Positions 1-14,633 are shown, numbered from the stretch's first letter. The stretch is 64,000 bases of DNA from Sulfuritalea sp. (GCA_023229685.1 JALNYT010000001.1:744001-808000); one strand, 5' to 3'. Translations and numbers: made by a program. The notes: generated by a model not told the origin, from the sequence alone.

Positions 1-3273
<3,273 letters not shown>

Positions 3274-3308
3274 GGCGCAGCAATTTTACCCCGCCATCTC
3301 CTCCCTGA

Positions 3309-3938
3309 TCAAAGCGGCTGCTGCGCCCACTCCAGCAGCGGGCGCCATTGCTCGATGTCCTTTTCCGCGCGGATGGTCGGCAGTTCGAAGATGCTAAGGC
3401 CGTGCGCGGCGGCCTGCACGTAGTTCTGCGTATCACGCAGGTGGGCCACCACCGGCAGGCCGGTGCCCTCGAGGAAGCGCTCCAGCTCCGCAGCGGCCCG
3501 GGTACGCGCATCGACACGCATGGCGACGATGGCAACAAAGGCTTCGTGCTTGCGGATCTCCTTCTCCTCGAACAGGCGATCGAGAAACTGGCGCGTGGCG
3601 AGGATGTCGAAAATCGAAGGCTGCAGCGGCACGATCACGCGCCGGACCATTTTCAATACCTGTCCCAGCTTCTTGCCGTGCAAGCCGGCCGGCGTATCGA
3701 GCACGACGTGGGTGGTGTCCTTCGGCGGCCGTGCCGGATGGTCCGGCTCGATCTCCCAGGTCGCGATGTGCGGCAGCGCCGGCGAACGCATCTTCAGCCA
3801 TTCGCGCGAGGACTGCTGGCGGTCGATATCGCCGAGCATGACGCGCTGGCCCTGCAGCGCAAAGAACCCGGCCAGATTCGTCGCCAGCGTCGTCTTGCCG
3901 ACGCCTCCCTTGGGATTGGCGATCAGGAACGATTCCAC
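3309..3938 (-). CDS. Orphan ParA/MinD-family ATPase
   Basis: A 209-residue deviant-Walker P-loop ATPase. The N-terminus carries PKGGVGKTTLATNLAG (deviant Walker A with the signature lysine) and Walker B appears as HVVLDTPAG. No ParB, parS array or MinC/MinE partner lies beside it, so plasmid or chromosome partition cannot be assumed; small orphan ParA proteins position various cargos. It sits just upstream of dnaE on the same strand, and its own upstream gap holds a dispersed repeat. Family assignment is firm; cargo is unknown. Confidence 0.85.
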   Translation of the reverse strand: MESFLIANPKGGVGKTTLATNLAGFFALQGQRVMLGDIDRQQSSREWLKMRSPALPHIATWEIEPDHPARPPKDTTHVVLDTPAGLHGKKLGQVLKMVRRVIVPLQPSIFDILATRQFLDRLFEEKEIRKHEAFVAIVAMRVDARTRAAAELERFLEGTGLPVVAHLRDTQNYVQAAAHGLSIFELPTIRAEKDIEQWRPLLEWAQQPL

Positions 3939-3951
3939 TTAGCGCCTCAGA

Positions 3952-4091
3952 GCTTGTGAAGAAATCGTCGCGAGCGGGCCGCAGCGGGGTGCGGCCGGAG
4001 CGCAGCTACCGAAATGTACGTCGTTGTACATGAGGATAGCGAGCACCGCCCAATCCCCGATCCGGCACGCGCAGTAGATTTATTCACAAGC
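3952..4091. repeat. Dispersed intergenic repeat, copy 1 (covarying arms)
   Basis: A 140-bp segment bounded by inverted arms GCTTGTGAA (3952-3960) and TTCACAAGC (4083-4091). Bases 4037-4082 match 44156-44201 at 44 of 46 positions. An internal hairpin ATGTACGTCGTTGTACAT lies at about 4014-4031. The second copy has arms GCTGGTGAA/TTCACCAGC, so the arm bases differ between copies but pairing is kept. It fills the gap between the quinone oxidoreductase and the ParA gene. Confidence 0.7.
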
Positions 4092-4092
4092 G

Positions 4093-5067
4093 TCAGGGCA
4101 GCAGCACCGTCGAGCCCGTGGTCTTGCGCGCCACCAGATCGATCTGCGCCTGCGCCGCGTCCTTCAGCGCATAAGTCTGGTTGACCTCGATCTTGACCTT
4201 GCCCGAGGTGACCATGCCGAACAGATCGCCGGAGATCGCCAGCAGGTCGCTGCGCTGCGCGATGTAGGTAAACAATGTCGGCCGGGTCAGGAACAGCGAG
4301 CCGCGCTTGGCCAGTTCCCCGGTATCGAACAGCGGCGCCGGACCCGAGGCGGCGCCGAACAGCACCATCATGCCCAGCGGGCGCAGGCATTCGAGCGAGC
4401 CGCTAAACGTATCCTTGCCGATCGAGTCATACACCACCCGCACGCCCTTGCCACCGGTGATCTCCTTGACCCGCTCGACGAAGTTTTCGCGCGTGTAGAC
4501 GATCGGGTGGTCGCAGCCATGCGCCTTGGCCAGCGCGGCCTTGGCGTCGGAACCGACGGTACCGATCACGGTGACGCCCAGCGCCCTGGCCCATTGGCAG
4601 ACGATGAGGCCGACGCCGCCAGCCGCGGCATGGATCAGGATGGTGTCGCCGGCCTGCACCGGACAGGTGCGGCGCAGCAGGTATTGCGCGGTCATGCCCT
4701 GCAGCATCATCGCCGCGCCGGTCTTGAAGTCGATCGCGTCGGGCAGCTTGACCAGGCGGTCGGCCGGGATGTTGCGCACCTCGGCATAGGCGCCGACCGG
4801 GCCGCCGGCATAGGCGACGCGGTCGCCGACCTTGATGTCGGTCACCGCACTGCCGACCGCTTCGACCACGCCCGCACCTTCGAGGCCGATGCCCGAGGGC
4901 AGCGGCAGCGGATAGGCTCCGGTGCGGTGATAGATGTCGATGTAATTGAGGCCGACGGCATGGTGCCGCACGCGCGCCTCGTTGGGCGCCGTGTCGGCAA
5001 CGCCGACTTCTTCCCAGACCAGCACTTCGGGCCCGCCGGGGGCGTGAAAACGGATTGCATGGGTCAT
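4093..5067 (-). CDS. Zinc-independent NADPH:quinone oxidoreductase
   Basis: A 324-residue MDR-superfamily reductase of the QOR type. The nucleotide-binding segment IHAAAGGVGLIVCQWARALG lies near residue 150, and the N-terminus (GPEVLVWEEV...LNYIDIYHRTGAYP) is typical of bacterial quinone oxidoreductase 1, with no zinc-binding cysteine/histidine set. It likely reduces quinones or other enones with NADPH in the cytoplasm. Its start lies 3 bases after the malic enzyme stop on the same strand, so the two are probably one transcription unit, pairing an NADPH producer with an NADPH consumer (inference). Confidence 0.88.
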   Translation of the reverse strand: MTHAIRFHAPGGPEVLVWEEVGVADTAPNEARVRHHAVGLNYIDIYHRTGAYPLPLPSGIGLEGAGVVEAVGSAVTDIKVGDRVAYAGGPVGAYAEVRNIPADRLVKLPDAIDFKTGAAMMLQGMTAQYLLRRTCPVQAGDTILIHAAAGGVGLIVCQWARALGVTVIGTVGSDAKAALAKAHGCDHPIVYTRENFVERVKEITGGKGVRVVYDSIGKDTFSGSLECLRPLGMMVLFGAASGPAPLFDTGELAKRGSLFLTRPTLFTYIAQRSDLLAISGDLFGMVTSGKVKIEVNQTYALKDAAQAQIDLVARKTTGSTVLLP

Positions 5068-5070
5068 GGC

Positions 5071-7365
<2,295 letters not shown>

Positions 7366-7579
7366 TGGAACTAACCTGCAAACGGGGGGATGCGGGATTT
7401 TAGACCTCTCCGCCCGCCAGCACCATTAGGGAAATCCACCAGTCGGCGCCTGCTGGCCCGCGAAGCGGAGTCCCCGGCAGACAAAGTCCGGGACGGCGTC
7501 CGCTCCCGCCGCAACAGGCTTTGCCGCAATGCAGCATTTGCTGTGGCAGAATCTCCCGATCCAAATTGGGGAGTCCATC

Positions 7580-8386
7580 ATGAAGCGCGTTGTATTCAAC
7601 CAGAAGGGCGGCGTCGGCAAGAGCACCATCACCTGCAATCTCGCCGCCATCGCCGCTGCGCGCGGCGCGCGCACGCTGGTCATCGACCTCGACCCGCAAG
7701 CGAATTCAACGCAGTATCTGCTGGGCGCCGCGGCCCGCGACCTGGAGCTCACCGCCAACGAATTCTTCGACCAGATGCTGAGCTTCAAGCTGCGCCCGCT
7801 GCCGACCGAGGAATTCATCACCGCCACACCATTCGAGAATCTGTCGATCCTGCCCGCCGGCCCGGCGCTGGAAGAACTGCAGGCGAAGCTCGAATCGCGC
7901 TACAAGATCTACAAGCTGCGCGAAGCCCTCGACGCACTCGAAGGCTACGACGAAATCTGGATCGACACGCCGCCCGCGCTGCACTTCTACACCCGCTCCG
8001 CGCTGATCGCCGCCGACGCTTGCCTGATCCCCTTCGACTGCGACGAGTTCGCCCGCCGCGCGCTCTACAGCCTGCTCGACAACGTCAATGAAATCCGTGC
8101 CGACCACAATGCCGGCCTCCAGGTCGAAGGCATCGTCATCAACCAGTTCCAGGCCCGCGCCAGCCTGCCGCAGCAGATCATCAGCGAGCTGCGCGAGGAA
8201 GGCCTGCCGGTGCTGGCCTCCTTCCTCTCGTCCTCGGTGCGCATCAAGGAATCGCACCAGCAGGCGAGGCCGATGATCCACCTCGACCGCAACCACAAGG
8301 TGTCACTGGAGTTCGCCGCGCTGTTCGACGAACTGGAAAAGGCGCGGAGGCACCGGGCCAAGGCGGCGGCGAAGAAGCGCGCTTAG
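7580..8386 (+). CDS. Orphan ParA-family ATPase
   Basis: A 268-residue ParA/Soj-like ATPase. The ATG at 7580 follows a GGGGAG ribosome site and places the deviant Walker A NQKGGVGKST at residues 7-16; a longer in-frame start at 7529 has no such site. Walker B/switch appears as IWIDTPPAL. The protein ends in an Arg/Lys/Ala-rich tail (RRHRAKAAAKKRA) that could bind DNA non-specifically (inference). No parB is adjacent. This is the second orphan ParA within 4 kb of the first, but the two are dissimilar in length and sequence. Confidence 0.88.
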   Translation: MKRVVFNQKGGVGKSTITCNLAAIAAARGARTLVIDLDPQANSTQYLLGAAARDLELTANEFFDQMLSFKLRPLPTEEFITATPFENLSILPAGPALEELQAKLESRYKIYKLREALDALEGYDEIWIDTPPALHFYTRSALIAADACLIPFDCDEFARRALYSLLDNVNEIRADHNAGLQVEGIVINQFQARASLPQQIISELREEGLPVLASFLSSSVRIKESHQQARPMIHLDRNHKVSLEFAALFDELEKARRHRAKAAAKKRA

Positions 8387-8413
8387 GCGTTTACAGGGCG
8401 GGCAAAATCAGGC

Positions 8414-8464
8414 TTGCGCGGCGCGCAAATACGCCTACAATGGATACACATAACCGTATATCCA
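8414..8464 (+). promoter_or_regulatory. Promoter and candidate operator of the vapBC-type operon
   Basis: A sigma-70-like promoter reads TTGCGC (8414-8419), 16-bp spacer, TACAAT (8436-8441). Overlapping its start-site region is the inverted repeat TGGATA (8441-8446)/TATCCA (8459-8464) with 12 bp between, ending 13 bp before the antitoxin ATG. Antitoxins of this kind usually repress their own promoter through such a dyad; the assignment here rests on position and symmetry. Confidence 0.5.
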
Positions 8465-8477
8465 CAAAGGCGCAATC

Positions 8478-8723
8478 ATGAACCTGCATATCGCACGCTG
8501 GGGCAACAGCCTAGCCCTGCGCATTCCCGCCGACTACGCGCGGCGAGCCGGCATCAAGGAAGGCGACAACGTGGAGGCCAGTTTGACCGCGGACGGCGGG
8601 ATTGCCATTCGTCCCGCGCGGTGGAACAGGAAGGTCTTTGCCCACGAACTCGCGCAGACGCGCGACGCCATGCCGATGGGGACATCGGTAATGGATGAAT
8701 TGCGGCGCGGCGCACGCTACTGA
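8478..8723 (+). CDS. AbrB/MazE-type antitoxin
   Basis: An 81-residue protein whose N-terminal half matches the swapped-hairpin AbrB/SpoVT fold used by MazE and VapB antitoxins: ARWGNSLALRIPADYARRAGIKEGDNVEAS. The C-terminal half (about 48-81) would be the toxin-binding tail. The stop overlaps the toxin start as TGATG, so the two are translationally coupled. Expected role: neutralise the PIN toxin and repress the operon through the upstream dyad. Confidence 0.85.
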   Translation: MNLHIARWGNSLALRIPADYARRAGIKEGDNVEASLTADGGIAIRPARWNRKVFAHELAQTRDAMPMGTSVMDELRRGARY

Positions 8724-9145
8724 TGGTGTACGTCGACACCAGCGTGCTGGTGGCGCTGCACACGCCGGAAGCGAAAAGTGCCGCCGTTTCCCGCTGGTAC
8801 GCCGCTTGCGCCGATGAACTTGTTTCCGCCGCGTGGTGCGTGTCGGAATTCGCCAGTGCCCTGGGCATCAAGCAACGTACCGGCCAGATCGGCGAAGCGG
8901 AGGCGCAAACAGCATGGCGCCAGTTCGAGCGAATGTGCGCCGGCGACCTGTATCTGCTACCGGTGGAACCCTCCACTTTCCATAGCGCGGCAATCCTGTC
9001 GCTGGATGTAGCGTCAGGTCTGCGCGCGGGAGATTCGCTACATCTTGCGGCCGCGCTGGACGCCAAAGCCAAGGCTGTGGCGACGCTGGATGAAGTTATG
9101 GCGAAAAACGCGAAGCGCCTGAAATTCAAGCTGGTCGCGCTTTGA
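8723..9145 (+). CDS. PIN-domain ribonuclease toxin (VapC family)
   Basis: A 140-residue PIN domain. The acidic residues that hold the catalytic metal are visible: D5 in VYVDTSVLVAL, the E of CVSEFASAL, the D of RAGDSLHLAAAL and the D of TLDEVM. VapC toxins cut specific tRNA or rRNA sites when freed from the antitoxin; the target here cannot be read from sequence. ATG overlaps the antitoxin stop. The protein looks intact. Confidence 0.87.
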   Translation: MVYVDTSVLVALHTPEAKSAAVSRWYAACADELVSAAWCVSEFASALGIKQRTGQIGEAEAQTAWRQFERMCAGDLYLLPVEPSTFHSAAILSLDVASGLRAGDSLHLAAALDAKAKAVATLDEVMAKNAKRLKFKLVAL

Positions 9146-9246
9146 CGGCATTCGCCGTACCGCCACCGGCGACTTTCTGACTTCGCTCCCAAGGCCGCGC
9201 CAGGAGTTCGCCCCGGCAACGACCGTTGCGCAACTACATGCCCAAG

Positions 9247-9269
9247 AGTCGGCGCTGGCAACACGGCGA
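9247..9269 (+). repeat. Bipartite 23-bp dispersed motif (intergenic copy)
   Basis: AGTCGGCGC, seven variable bases, ACGGCGA: an exact match to both fixed blocks of a motif found 11 times in this window. It lies in the 238-bp gap between the toxin gene and the DUF488 gene, where codon bias cannot explain it. Confidence 0.6.
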
Positions 9270-9383
9270 ATGCAAGCTGCCAAAGCCCCTTTCGATCAGC
9301 CGAGGATGCACTCAAGAGGACCTGCGTAAAATCCCGCTCAGGCCGGTAATGTCAACGCTGGTCGCCATGACGAGGAGATAGCG

Positions 9384-9770
9384 ATGGTCGTTCGCGTTGT
9401 CAGACTTGGAACTGCCCGCAGCGAAGGCGAAGGCACTCGCATCGGAACCGTGCGGCGCCCGCCGCGAGGCGTGCCGAAAGCCGAGTTCGCTTCGGGGAAC
9501 TGGTACGACGTCTGGTTTCCCAACCTGGCGCCGAGCGTCGAAACCATGAAGCTCGGGCAGGAAGCCAGGACACCGGCCCAGTGGGCTGCGTTCATCAAGA
9601 AGTACCGCAGCGAAATGGCCACCCCCGAAGCCAGCCGCACCATCGAACTGCTTGCCGTGCTTTCACAGCAGAGCAATTTTTCGGTCGGGTGCTACTGCGA
9701 GAACGAATCGCACTGCCATCGCTCGGTGCTGCGGGCGCTCCTGACCGAGAAGGGCGCAAAGGTCGAATAG
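9384..9770 (+). CDS. DUF488 family protein
   Basis: A 128-residue protein with DUF488 features: early basic region, WYDVWFPNLAPS, WAAFIKKYRSEM, and the C-terminal GCYCENESHCHRSVLRALL, where Cys and His cluster. Function of the family is not established. A strong GAGGAG site precedes the ATG. It stands alone, with a dispersed 23-bp motif in the gap before it. Confidence 0.8.
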   Translation: MVVRVVRLGTARSEGEGTRIGTVRRPPRGVPKAEFASGNWYDVWFPNLAPSVETMKLGQEARTPAQWAAFIKKYRSEMATPEASRTIELLAVLSQQSNFSVGCYCENESHCHRSVLRALLTEKGAKVE

Positions 9771-9828
9771 ACCGTGCGCTGCATCGGCCGGGAGGGAGCG
9801 GGAAAGCAGCTCCCCCGCCGGGATGCTG

Positions 9829-10494
9829 TCAGCGATACTTTTCGGCGCAGGCCATGACGGCTCTGTCAGTCGGCTGCTTGAGGCAGACACGGGCATCGAG
9901 ATGGGCCCGCGACGGCCGCGTCGGGGCGGCAACGCGGTCTGGTGCGACCTCGGGCCTGGCGGCCGCAGCGACGGCGGGCCGCGTGCGCAACCTGCGAACG
10001 ACCTGCACCTGCGGCAGATCGGCGGCGCCGACGGCATCGCCTGCAGCCGGGCTGGCGGCGGCCGGCGCGACTGGCTTGGCGACTGCCGGCGGCTTCTGGT
10101 TCGACCAGCCCCAGGTGGCGACCTTCCACGCCTCGCCTTCCTTCCTGAAGCTCGCGGTCAGGTAGGCCTCGGCGCGGGTCTGGTACTCGCTGACGCCGGT
10201 GCCGCGCAGCGTCGCACTCATGCCGTCGGGGGCGATGGACTTTTCGGTGATGGTGTAGGTCTTGGGCAGCGCCTGCGCCATGGAACGCATCAGCGCCTGC
10301 CGTTCCGCCGGCGGTTTGGCGGCGAGTTCCGCCTTCGTCGCCGCCGTGCTGTAGGCCATCACTTCCTCGCCATTGCCGGCCAGCATGGCGCGGTGAAGCT
10401 TGGCGTAGACAGCCTCGGGATCCTCCTGCGCCATCACTCCGGTGGAACTCAGGATGAACAGGGCGCAGCCGTACAGTGCATGGCGCAATCGCAT
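9829..10494 (-). CDS. Exported hypothetical protein
   Basis: A 221-residue protein. The ATG at 10492-10494 was chosen because it gives a signal peptide (MRLRHALYGCALFILSSTGVMA, cleavage before QEDPEA); a longer open frame upstream lacks any such start. Residues 25-130 look like a folded domain (AVYAKLHRAMLAGNGEEVMAYS...EGEAWKVATWGWS) resembling small exported NTF2-like or DUF4878-like domains, followed by a Pro/Ala-rich linker and a short C-terminal segment with two cysteines (ARVCLKQP, AVMACAEKYR). Likely periplasmic. No function assigned. Confidence 0.7.
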   Translation of the reverse strand: MRLRHALYGCALFILSSTGVMAQEDPEAVYAKLHRAMLAGNGEEVMAYSTAATKAELAAKPPAERQALMRSMAQALPKTYTITEKSIAPDGMSATLRGTGVSEYQTRAEAYLTASFRKEGEAWKVATWGWSNQKPPAVAKPVAPAAASPAAGDAVGAADLPQVQVVRRLRTRPAVAAAARPEVAPDRVAAPTRPSRAHLDARVCLKQPTDRAVMACAEKYR

Positions 10495-10558
10495 ATCGAT
10501 CTCCCACCCAAAAATGCCAGTGTAACGCCGCCGCCGGCATCGATGTGAGCGCGCATGC

Positions 10559-11686
10559 TCAGGCCATCCGATCCAGTACGCCTTCGAGCGTCGCAACGGT
10601 ACGCTCGATATTGCCCAGCTTGTCGAGGCCGAAGAGGCCGATGCGGAAGCTGCGGAAATCGGCCGGCTCGTCGCATTGCAGCGGGACGCCGGCCGCCGCC
10701 TGCAGTCCCAGGTCGACGAACTTTTTCGCCGACTGGATCTCGGCATCGGTGGTGTAGCCGACGACCACGCCGGGCGCCTCGAAGCCCGCCGCCGCGACGC
10801 TGGGGAAGCCGCGTTCGACGAGCAGCGCGCGCACCCGCCGCCCGAGTTCCCATTGCTGGCGGCGGGCGAGTTCGAGGCCGTGAGCTTCGGTGTCGCGCAT
10901 CGCGTCGCGCACGCGGCGCAAGGCATCGGTGGGCAGGGTGGCGTGATAGGCATGGCCGCCCTTCTCGTAGGCCTCCATGATCTGTAGCCACTTCTTCAGG
11001 TCGCAGGCAAAGCTGCTGCTGGTGGTGTCGGCGATGCGCGCCAGCGCCCGCTCGCCCAGCATCACCAGGCCGGCGCAGGAAGGGCCGCTCCAGCCCTTCT
11101 GCGGCGCGCTGATGAGGACGTCTACGCCCATCGCGCGCATATCCACCCAGAGCGCGCCGGAGGCGATGCAGTCGAGCACGAAAAGCCCGTCGACCCGGCG
11201 CACCGCGTCCGCCACGGCGCGCAGGTAGTCGTCGGGCAGCAGGATGCCGGAGGCGGTCTCGACATGCGGCGCGAATACCACCTCGGGGCGCCGGGCGAGA
11301 ATCGCGGCGACCACCTCGTCGATCGGCGCCGGCGCAAACGAGGCCTGGGCGCCGGCGCCGCTACGGCGCGCCTTGAGTACTTCGGTGCTGGCAGCGATGC
11401 GGCCCATGTCGAGAATCTGCGACCAGCGGAAACTGAACCAGCCGTTGCGCAATACCAGGCAACGCCGCCCGCCGGCGAACTGGCGCGCCACGGCCTCCAT
11501 GGCGAAGGTGCCGCCGCCCGGCACCACGACCACCGCGCTGGCGCCATAGACCTGCCTGAGGCTGGCCGAGATGTCGCGCATCACGCTCTGGAAGGCCTTG
11601 GACATGTGGTTGAGCGCGCGGTCGGTATAGACCACCGAATATTCCAGCAGTCCGTCCGGATCGACGGTGTTGAGCAGGCCAGGCAT
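10559..11686 (-). CDS. Class V aminotransferase
   Basis: A 375-residue PLP enzyme of the serine-glyoxylate/alanine-glyoxylate/phosphonate type. VVVPGGGTFAMEAVARQ lies near residue 55, the PLP-binding aspartate in FVLDCIASGALWVDM, and the Schiff-base lysine in ISAPQKGWSGPSCAGLVML. The start MPGLLNTVDPDGLLEYSVVYTDR corresponds to the family N-terminus. Donor and acceptor cannot be told from sequence. An SDR gene lies 80 bases upstream on the same strand, so they may be co-expressed. Confidence 0.85.
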   Translation of the reverse strand: MPGLLNTVDPDGLLEYSVVYTDRALNHMSKAFQSVMRDISASLRQVYGASAVVVVPGGGTFAMEAVARQFAGGRRCLVLRNGWFSFRWSQILDMGRIAASTEVLKARRSGAGAQASFAPAPIDEVVAAILARRPEVVFAPHVETASGILLPDDYLRAVADAVRRVDGLFVLDCIASGALWVDMRAMGVDVLISAPQKGWSGPSCAGLVMLGERALARIADTTSSSFACDLKKWLQIMEAYEKGGHAYHATLPTDALRRVRDAMRDTEAHGLELARRQQWELGRRVRALLVERGFPSVAAAGFEAPGVVVGYTTDAEIQSAKKFVDLGLQAAAGVPLQCDEPADFRSFRIGLFGLDKLGNIERTVATLEGVLDRMA

Positions 11687-11766
11687 CTATGACTCCATTT
11701 CAGGCAGTTCGAAGGCAGGCGGGAGCGGATCCCGGCCCCGCCGCGTCGGTCAGGGTTGGAAAACTT

Positions 11767-12546
11767 CTAGAAGGTGCCGGGATAGGCACCGCCGTCGAGC
11801 AGCCAGTTCTGCCCGGTGATGAAGCCGGCCTGGGTCGAACAGAGCCAGGCGCAGGCGGCGCCGAATTCCTCCGGATTGCCGATGCGGCCCGCCGGAATCG
11901 TCGCCACGCGCTCGGCCAGCACCTGCTCGTAGGGCACGCCGCGCGCCTTGGCCTGGCCGCCGATCACCGTCGCGATGCGGTCGGTGTCGAAAAATCCGGG
12001 CAGCAGATTGTTGATGGTGACGTTGTGCGCCACGGTCTTGCGCGCCAGGCCGGCGACGAAGCCGGTCAGGCCGGAGCGCGCGCCATTGGACAAACCGAGC
12101 ACATCGATCGGCATCTTGACCGCACCCGAAGTGATGTTGACGATGCGGCCGAACTTGCGCGCGATCATGTCGTCCAGCGTGGCCTTGATCAGTTCGATCG
12201 GCGCCAGCATGTTGGCATCGAGCGCCGCCAGCCAGTCGTCGCGCGACCAGTTGCGGAAATCGCCGGGCGGCGGGCCGCCGGCGTTGTTGACCAGGATGTC
12301 CGGCGCAGGACAGGCCGCCAGCGCGGCGGCGCGACCGGCGGGCGTGACGATGTCGGCGGCTACCGTGATGACCGTGGCGCCGGTCGCCGCGCGAATTTCA
12401 GCGGCAGTCTTTTCCAGCGCCTCGGCGCCGCGCGCGACCAGGGTCACGCTCGCTCCCTCGCGCGCCAGTGCAAACGCGCAGCCCCGGCCCAAGCCCTTGC
12501 TCGACGCGCAAACCAGTGCGTTGCGCCCGCGAATTCCCAAATCCAT
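11767..12546 (-). CDS. SDR-fold oxidoreductase with non-canonical active site
   Basis: A 259-residue SDR. The cofactor loop is altered (CASSKGLGRGCAFALA instead of TGxxxGxG), NNAG is present at 87-90, and the catalytic-region Ser140 is present in NITSGA. The residues 13 and 17 positions later, normally Tyr and Lys, are Ser153 and Arg157 (LGLSNGARSGLTGF). Related FabG-like SDRs with this pattern exist, so this is probably a lineage trait and not decay, but ordinary SDR catalysis is doubtful. It ends upstream of the aminotransferase gene and is divergent from the HD-GYP gene. Confidence 0.82.
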   Translation of the reverse strand: MDLGIRGRNALVCASSKGLGRGCAFALAREGASVTLVARGAEALEKTAAEIRAATGATVITVAADIVTPAGRAAALAACPAPDILVNNAGGPPPGDFRNWSRDDWLAALDANMLAPIELIKATLDDMIARKFGRIVNITSGAVKMPIDVLGLSNGARSGLTGFVAGLARKTVAHNVTINNLLPGFFDTDRIATVIGGQAKARGVPYEQVLAERVATIPAGRIGNPEEFGAACAWLCSTQAGFITGQNWLLDGGAYPGTF

Positions 12547-12605
12547 ATCTATTCTCCCGCATCATCGAGCGCGTATCATAGCGGCTTAAATTACCGACCA
12601 AGAGC

Positions 12606-13865
12606 ATGTCCGGAATTCATCGCATCATTTTCAATCGGCTGCTCGCGGCCTGGGTTGTCGTCTCGCTCCTGACGGGGGCCGCAGTGTCCTTGCTCGGCCT
12701 CAGCAGAATCGACGGCCAGTTGGTGGACCTGACGACTGCGGAGTTGGCCAAGGTCTCGGCAGCCAGCCTGCCGCTGCTCAACCGCGCGGAATCGCAGCGC
12801 AGCGCGCTGAACCAGCTGGCTACGGACTTCGTCCATCACCATGCGATTGCCGTCGAGTTCCGCGACAGGAATCGCAACAAGGTGGCGGTGGCGGTCAATC
12901 CCATCGAGGCCGAACTCGAGCAGGAGCTCCGGCGCCAGTCCTATAGCTTTCCGGCCGACGCTGACCGGCACTTCAAGAAGATCACCGCCGACGGCGAGAC
13001 CGTCCTGCGCGTTCTGGTGCCGATCAAGGAGCCGGCGGGAGAGATCGCCGGCTATGTCGAGGGCACCTTCCTGGTCGATCGGGAAACGCTCGGCAGGCTG
13101 CGCCACGAAATGATCTTTACCCTGCTGGTGGTCCTGTTCGCCGTCACACTGACTACCGTCTGCCTGTATCCGGTAATGCTCTCGCTGAACCGGAGCGTGG
13201 TGCGCTACTCGAACGACCTGCTCAAGGGCAACGTCGAACTCATGGAAGTGCTTGGCTCGGCCATCGCCAAGCGGGATGCGGCCACCAATATCCACAATTA
13301 CCGCGTTGTCAGTTACGCCGTCAGGCTGGCCGAGACGGTCGGACTCAAGCCCGGCGAAATTCGCGACCTGATCGCCGGCGCCTTTCTTCATGACGTCGGC
13401 AAGATCGGCATCAGCGACAACATCCTGCTCAAACCCGGCCCGCTCGATGCGCAGGAGTTCGAGACCATGAGGACCCATGTCACGCTGGGCGTGGAAATCC
13501 TCAGGAAGTCGGACTGGCTGCAAAAGGCACGCGACGTGGTCGAGTACCACCACGAAAAATTCGATGGCAGCGGCTACATCAAGGGCCTCGCCGGCGAGGC
13601 GATTCCAGTTACCGCACGCATTTTCGCCATCGTCGATGTGTTCGACGCGCTCACGTCGAGACGGCCCTACAAGGAGCCTTTCCCGTTTGCCGAGGCCATG
13701 GCGATCCTGCAACAAGGTGTCGGCACGCACTTCGACCCGCGCCTGGCAGCGGCCTTTGGCGGCATCGCCGAAGCACTTTTCCGGGAGGTCAGCACCACCC
13801 CGGATGCGGCCGTGGAGTCGAGACTGCAGGCGCTGATCGCGAAGTATTTTTTCGCTAGCCGCTGA
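12606..13865 (+). CDS. Membrane HD-GYP domain c-di-GMP phosphodiesterase
   Basis: A 419-residue membrane protein: transmembrane segment at about 8-31, periplasmic region to about 168, second transmembrane segment at 170-193, then a cytoplasmic HD-GYP domain. Visible signature residues: KRDAATNIHNYRVVSYA, the HD pair in LHDVGKIGI (262-263), HV at 291-292, HH at 315-316 and DGSGYIKG. HD-GYP proteins hydrolyse cyclic-di-GMP; the GYP motif reads GYI here (323-325). The extracytoplasmic part probably senses a signal. Its 3' end overlaps the convergent hydrolase gene by 11 bases. Confidence 0.9.
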   Translation: MSGIHRIIFNRLLAAWVVVSLLTGAAVSLLGLSRIDGQLVDLTTAELAKVSAASLPLLNRAESQRSALNQLATDFVHHHAIAVEFRDRNRNKVAVAVNPIEAELEQELRRQSYSFPADADRHFKKITADGETVLRVLVPIKEPAGEIAGYVEGTFLVDRETLGRLRHEMIFTLLVVLFAVTLTTVCLYPVMLSLNRSVVRYSNDLLKGNVELMEVLGSAIAKRDAATNIHNYRVVSYAVRLAETVGLKPGEIRDLIAGAFLHDVGKIGISDNILLKPGPLDAQEFETMRTHVTLGVEILRKSDWLQKARDVVEYHHEKFDGSGYIKGLAGEAIPVTARIFAIVDVFDALTSRRPYKEPFPFAEAMAILQQGVGTHFDPRLAAAFGGIAEALFREVSTTPDAAVESRLQALIAKYFFASR

Positions 13866-14633
13866 GAAACCCGCCGACCAGACGGCGGAACGCTGCGGGC
13901 TGCTCGAGGCAGGAAAGATGCGAAGCGGATGGAATGATTTCCAGCCGCGCACCCGGAATTGCGGCCGCGATGACGGCAGACATCGCCGGCGGCGTGCCGG
14001 GGTCCTGCTCTCCCGCGATGACCAGCGTCGGCGTGCGGATGGCGCCGAGCCGCGCCGTGATGTCGAGATGGCGGATGGCCTCGGCGCAACCCACATAGCC
14101 CGCCACCGGCGTTGCGGCAATCAGGCCGCCGATGCGCTGCATCAGGTCGGGCCGCGCCGCACGAAACTCCGCCGTAAACCAGCGTCCCAGCGTAGCCTCG
14201 ATCGTCGCCGCAGACCCCTGCTCGCGCACCGTGCGGATGCGTTCGTCCCACAGCGGCGAAGCCTCCGGCGGAATCCGGCTGGTGGAACTGGCGATCACCA
14301 GCTTGTTCAACCGCTGCGGTGCACTCAGCGCCAGATGCTGGCCGATCATGCCGCCCATCGACAAGCCGAGGAAGTGCGTGCGCTCGACCTTCAGCACATC
14401 GAGCAGGCCGGTCAGGTCTGCGGTGAGTTGCGCGAAGCTGTACGCACCCTCCGGAGCACTGCTGCCGCCGTGGCCGCGCGTGTCGTAGCGCAGCACCGTG
14501 AAAGTCGGCGCCAGCGCGACGGCGAGTTCATCCCACATGGTCAGGTCGCAACTCAGTGAATGCGAGAGCGTGAGCCAGGGGCCCTGGCCTTCGACCCGGT
14601 AGCGAACGTCGATGTCATTGACGCGGATGGTTT

